A stretch of 64,000 bases of DNA, taken from assembly GCF_000737765.1 (NCBI RefSeq), contig NZ_JPRI01000010.1, forward strand, positions 328,535 through 392,534. The letters are read 5' to 3'. The stretch comes from Chryseobacterium vrystaatense (GTDB taxonomy: Bacteria > Bacteroidota > Bacteroidia > Flavobacteriales > Weeksellaceae). Under the pieces are notes generated by a model. It did not search any database. It was not told the DNA's origin and saw only the letters and a list, made by a program, of their open reading frames with translations. Below, piece after piece: positions 62,096 through 64,000 of this stretch (positions are counted from its first letter, which is position 1; each line of letters begins with the position of its first letter). Both the position numbers and the translations under genes were made by a program.

Positions 62096-62982
62096 AATTC
62101 TTCTTTTTTAGATGCTCTAGGATGAGCCTGATTAAACACTTTTTTCAATTGTTCAATATTGGCATTCGTATAGACTTGAGTACTTGCAAGACTGGAATGC
62201 CCTAATATTTTTTTTACTTTGGAGATCTCCGCCCCATTATCCAAAACATGCGTAGCAAAGCTATGCCGAAGGATGTGAGGACTTCTTTTTTCTTTCGTTG
62301 TTACAAGACTAAGGTACTTATTAACTACCACATAAACAAATTTTTCTGAGAGTTTTTTACCCTTTTTATTTACCAAAAAATATGATTTATATTCGCTTTC
62401 AGGTTTCCTTATTTCGAGATAACTTCTAAGCAGATCCGACAAATCTTGGGAGACAGGAATAAAGCGTTCTTTATTTCCTTTTCCTATGACCTTAAGCTCG
62501 TTTCCGTCTAAGTTAACATACTCAAACATCAGGCCACAAAGCTCGGCTTTACGGATACCGGTCTGATATAATACTTCTATAATACATTTTTCGAGCAGAT
62601 CATGCTGATCTGTGAGAACACGGTCGCTAAGTGTCTGCATTTCTTCCTGTGAGATAGGAATCTGTTTTTCAGCATAAAACTTAAGGGAAGGGATACTTTC
62701 GGTGGGAGAAACTTTGATCTCCCCTATTTTCAAAAGAAATAAATAAAAACTTCGGAGTGACGACAGTTTCCTGTTGATACTTCTTTTTGAAATATTATTT
62801 TCACTCAATTCAACGATAAAATTTCTGATTACTTTTTTATCTGCCCGGGAAATATCTTCTGAAGCCTCTGTCCTGAGGTAGAAATGGGAAAAATCCTCAA
62901 GATCTTTTTTGTAGCTTGTAACGGTATGAGGCGAATACCTCTTTTCGAACTGTAAATATTCTAAATATTTATTCAACATCAC
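62092..62982 (-). CDS. xerC: Tyrosine recombinase XerC-like
   Basis: A 296-residue tyrosine recombinase with a core-binding N-domain and all catalytic residues: Arg144, Lys168, His236-x-x-Arg239, His262 and nucleophile Tyr271. It resolves chromosome dimers at dif, normally with a XerD partner. The gene is embedded in the conserved rpsU-xerC-hpf run, so it is the housekeeping recombinase and not a mobile-element integrase. The -7 box is at 63012-63019. Confidence 0.92.
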   Translation of the reverse strand: MMLNKYLEYLQFEKRYSPHTVTSYKKDLEDFSHFYLRTEASEDISRADKKVIRNFIVELSENNISKRSINRKLSSLRSFYLFLLKIGEIKVSPTESIPSLKFYAEKQIPISQEEMQTLSDRVLTDQHDLLEKCIIEVLYQTGIRKAELCGLMFEYVNLDGNELKVIGKGNKERFIPVSQDLSDLLRSYLEIRKPESEYKSYFLVNKKGKKLSEKFVYVVVNKYLSLVTTKEKRSPHILRHSFATHVLDNGAEISKVKKILGHSSLASTQVYTNANIEQLKKVFNQAHPRASKKEEL

Positions 62983-63011
62983 ATAAGGTATAAAAACAAA
63001 AATTCACCTCT

Positions 63012-63019
63012 CAAATATA
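63012..63019 (-). promoter_or_regulatory. -7 box of xerC-hpf-tRNA unit
   Basis: TATATTTG on the minus strand, 29 bp before the xerC ATG. Confidence 0.5.
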
Positions 63020-63062
63020 CGAATATTTAAGAAGTGAATTTAGTATGTGGTTAAGAAAAATC

Positions 63063-63260
63063 TTAAGCCTGCTCTTCCTTGCTAAGCCCTCTTTGTTTGT
63101 AAGCGGCTTTCAGTCTAGATTGTCTTAAAGTTACAGAAGGCTTAATAAACGCTTGTCTAGATCTCAATTGACGAACTGTACCCGTTTTATCAAATTTTCT
63201 TTTATATTTTTTTAATGCTCTGTCGATGGATTCCCCATCTTTTACTGGAATTATTAACAT
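63063..63260 (-). CDS. rpsU: 30S ribosomal protein S21
   Basis: A 65-residue basic protein; 'MLIIPVKDGESIDRALKKYKRKFDKTGTVRQLRSRQAF' is the S21 pattern. In Bacteroidota the S21/bS18/bS6 area hides the anti-Shine-Dalgarno end of 16S rRNA, consistent with the lack of SD sites in this window. It has its own promoter (63284-63291). Confidence 0.96.
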   Translation of the reverse strand: MLIIPVKDGESIDRALKKYKRKFDKTGTVRQLRSRQAFIKPSVTLRQSRLKAAYKQRGLSKEEQA

Positions 63261-63283
63261 ATTTTACATCTCATTTTGGGTTG

Positions 63284-63291
63284 CAAAGTTA
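63284..63291 (-). promoter_or_regulatory. rpsU promoter -7 box
   Basis: TAACTTTG with TTG at 63311-63313 (19-bp spacing) on the minus strand, 23 bp before the ATG. Confidence 0.55.
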
Positions 63292-63617
63292 GCATTTTTT
63301 TGGTAATCCGCAAATTATATTATTAAAAAATAGATTTGTTTCGATTAACACCAATAGACCGATTACTACAACGGTAGAATTAATTCAAATTACATATGAA
63401 ATAACCACTATTTATGTTAAAAACTTAACTCTTAATAAAATAAAACAAAATTTCCTTGTGATTAATTTATTTTAATAGGATTCAATACCGTTAATAGCCT
63501 AAAAATCAGACGACTATCAAAAACAAATAACAAAATTATTTTCCTACGACCTCTTCTTCTTAATTGATAAATGTCGTAATTTACTATAAATCACTGTATA
63601 ATATTCATCTTAAATGA
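63292..63617. other. Intergenic region, no gene
   Basis: Very AT-rich. Apart from the rpsU -33 element, no ORF, hairpin or RNA gene is recognisable. Confidence 0.4.
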
Positions 63618-63848
63618 ATAATACTCACCACACTGACAGCAACAGCACAGGGAAGCGGAGATACATTTTTATGGTCAAATGGGGTTACGGGAGCAATTAA
63701 CACTGTTACAACTCCAGGTACTTACAAAGTCACCGTTACTTCACCTTCAGACTGCCAGTATCAAAAGTCTACAATTGTTGTAATGGATGCTGCGATTACT
63801 ATAGCAGCCCCCTTATCCATCACTTGTACCCTGGATATCCTAATTTAG
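63618..63848 (+). pseudogene. Fragment of an Ig-like/gliding-type adhesin
   Basis: An open stretch without a start codon, directly after a TGA. It encodes 'TATAQGSGDTFLWSNGVTG ... TPGTYKVTVTSPSDCQY', the repeat pattern of Ig-like domains in large Bacteroidota surface proteins (SprB-like). The frame stops at a TAG at 63846. It lacks both ends and lies directly before an insertion sequence, so it is a broken gene. Confidence 0.65.
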
Positions 63849-63888
63849 CTTCCAGTTAAAGTTAAGCATAAAACCTTAATTTTAACTT

Positions 63889-64000
63889 ATGAAACGAGAG
63901 CGAAAAATCTACGATCCAGCTTTTAAAACCAAAGCCGTTCAATTAAGTAATGAGCGAACTAATATCTCGGAACTCGCACGAGAACTCGGAATTGCAGTCA
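63889..64000 (+). mobile_element. IS3-family transposase gene, 5' part (cut by window end)
   Basis: The reading frame begins MKRERKIYDPAFKTKAVQLS and continues 'NERTNISELARELGIAV', the start of the helix-turn-helix OrfA (HTH_Tnp_1) of IS3-group elements. The element's left end should lie between about 63825 and 63888; I could not fix the terminal repeat without its partner. It continues past the window. Confidence 0.8.

Noticed and set aside
62092..62982. Tyrosine recombinase as a mobile-element integrase
   Set aside because: It lies in the conserved rpsU-xerC-hpf run and has XerC length and motifs; no attachment repeats were seen.
1..64000. CRISPR array or cas genes
   Set aside because: No regularly spaced direct repeats of 20-40 bp with unique spacers, and no Cas-like protein.

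Overview
The window reads as chromosomal DNA of a Flavobacteriia member, most likely Chryseobacterium or a close relative. The evidence is: low GC; Bacteroidota-type -7 promoter boxes (TAnnTTTG) in front of many genes; almost no Shine-Dalgarno sites; secreted proteins with type IX secretion (T9SS) C-terminal domains; the rpoB-rpoC-DUF3467 arrangement; and a short bacteriocin-like leader peptide of the type common in Chryseobacterium. The genus is inferred from familiarity with the gene content, not from a database search.

Left part (1-23.7 kb): mostly housekeeping and accessory metabolism. It holds an unknown Pro/Gln-rich protein, an MHS-type MFS permease, a SAM methyltransferase, a secreted M43-like metalloprotease, an ABC exporter, truA, an lpxK-punA-TlpA-GNAT run, dinB, a cytoplasmic GH13 alpha-amylase, a six-cysteine GG-leader-like peptide, a carboxylesterase, an AraC regulator divergent from cupin and alcohol dehydrogenase genes, an HxlR regulator divergent from an NmrA-type oxidoreductase, an ENPP-type phosphodiesterase, a double GNAT protein and a cytidine/blasticidin-type deaminase.

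23.8-27.6 kb: a five-gene envelope operon (DUF5777-like barrel, c-type cytochrome lipoprotein, YceI, ankyrin, DOMON-like T9SS protein). It lies downstream of a Crp/Fnr regulator, with a CRP-like palindrome placed near -43 of the operon promoter.

27.9-63.3 kb, all on the minus strand in its core: the information-processing block rpsU, xerC, hpf, tRNA array, tuf, tRNA-Trp, secE, nusG, rplK, rplA, rplJ, rplL, rpoB, rpoC, DUF3467. The block is interrupted three times. A two-component system, an RND metal-efflux operon and a DUF4394 lipoprotein lie between the tRNA array and tuf. A 25-residue-repeat surface protein and three small 'VGINT' secreted proteins lie between nusG and rplK. Three more envelope genes lie between rplL and rpoB. 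Each piece keeps its own terminator and -7 box. The tRNA array contains a tandem duplication of Thr(UGU)-Tyr(GUA)-Gly(UCC).

Right edge (63.3-64 kb): a broken Ig-like adhesin fragment followed by the start of an IS3-type transposase gene cut by the window end.

Two small genes too short for routine ORF calling have recognisable features (14905-15072 and 8137-8280). A third short ORF (36725-36868) is only tentative.
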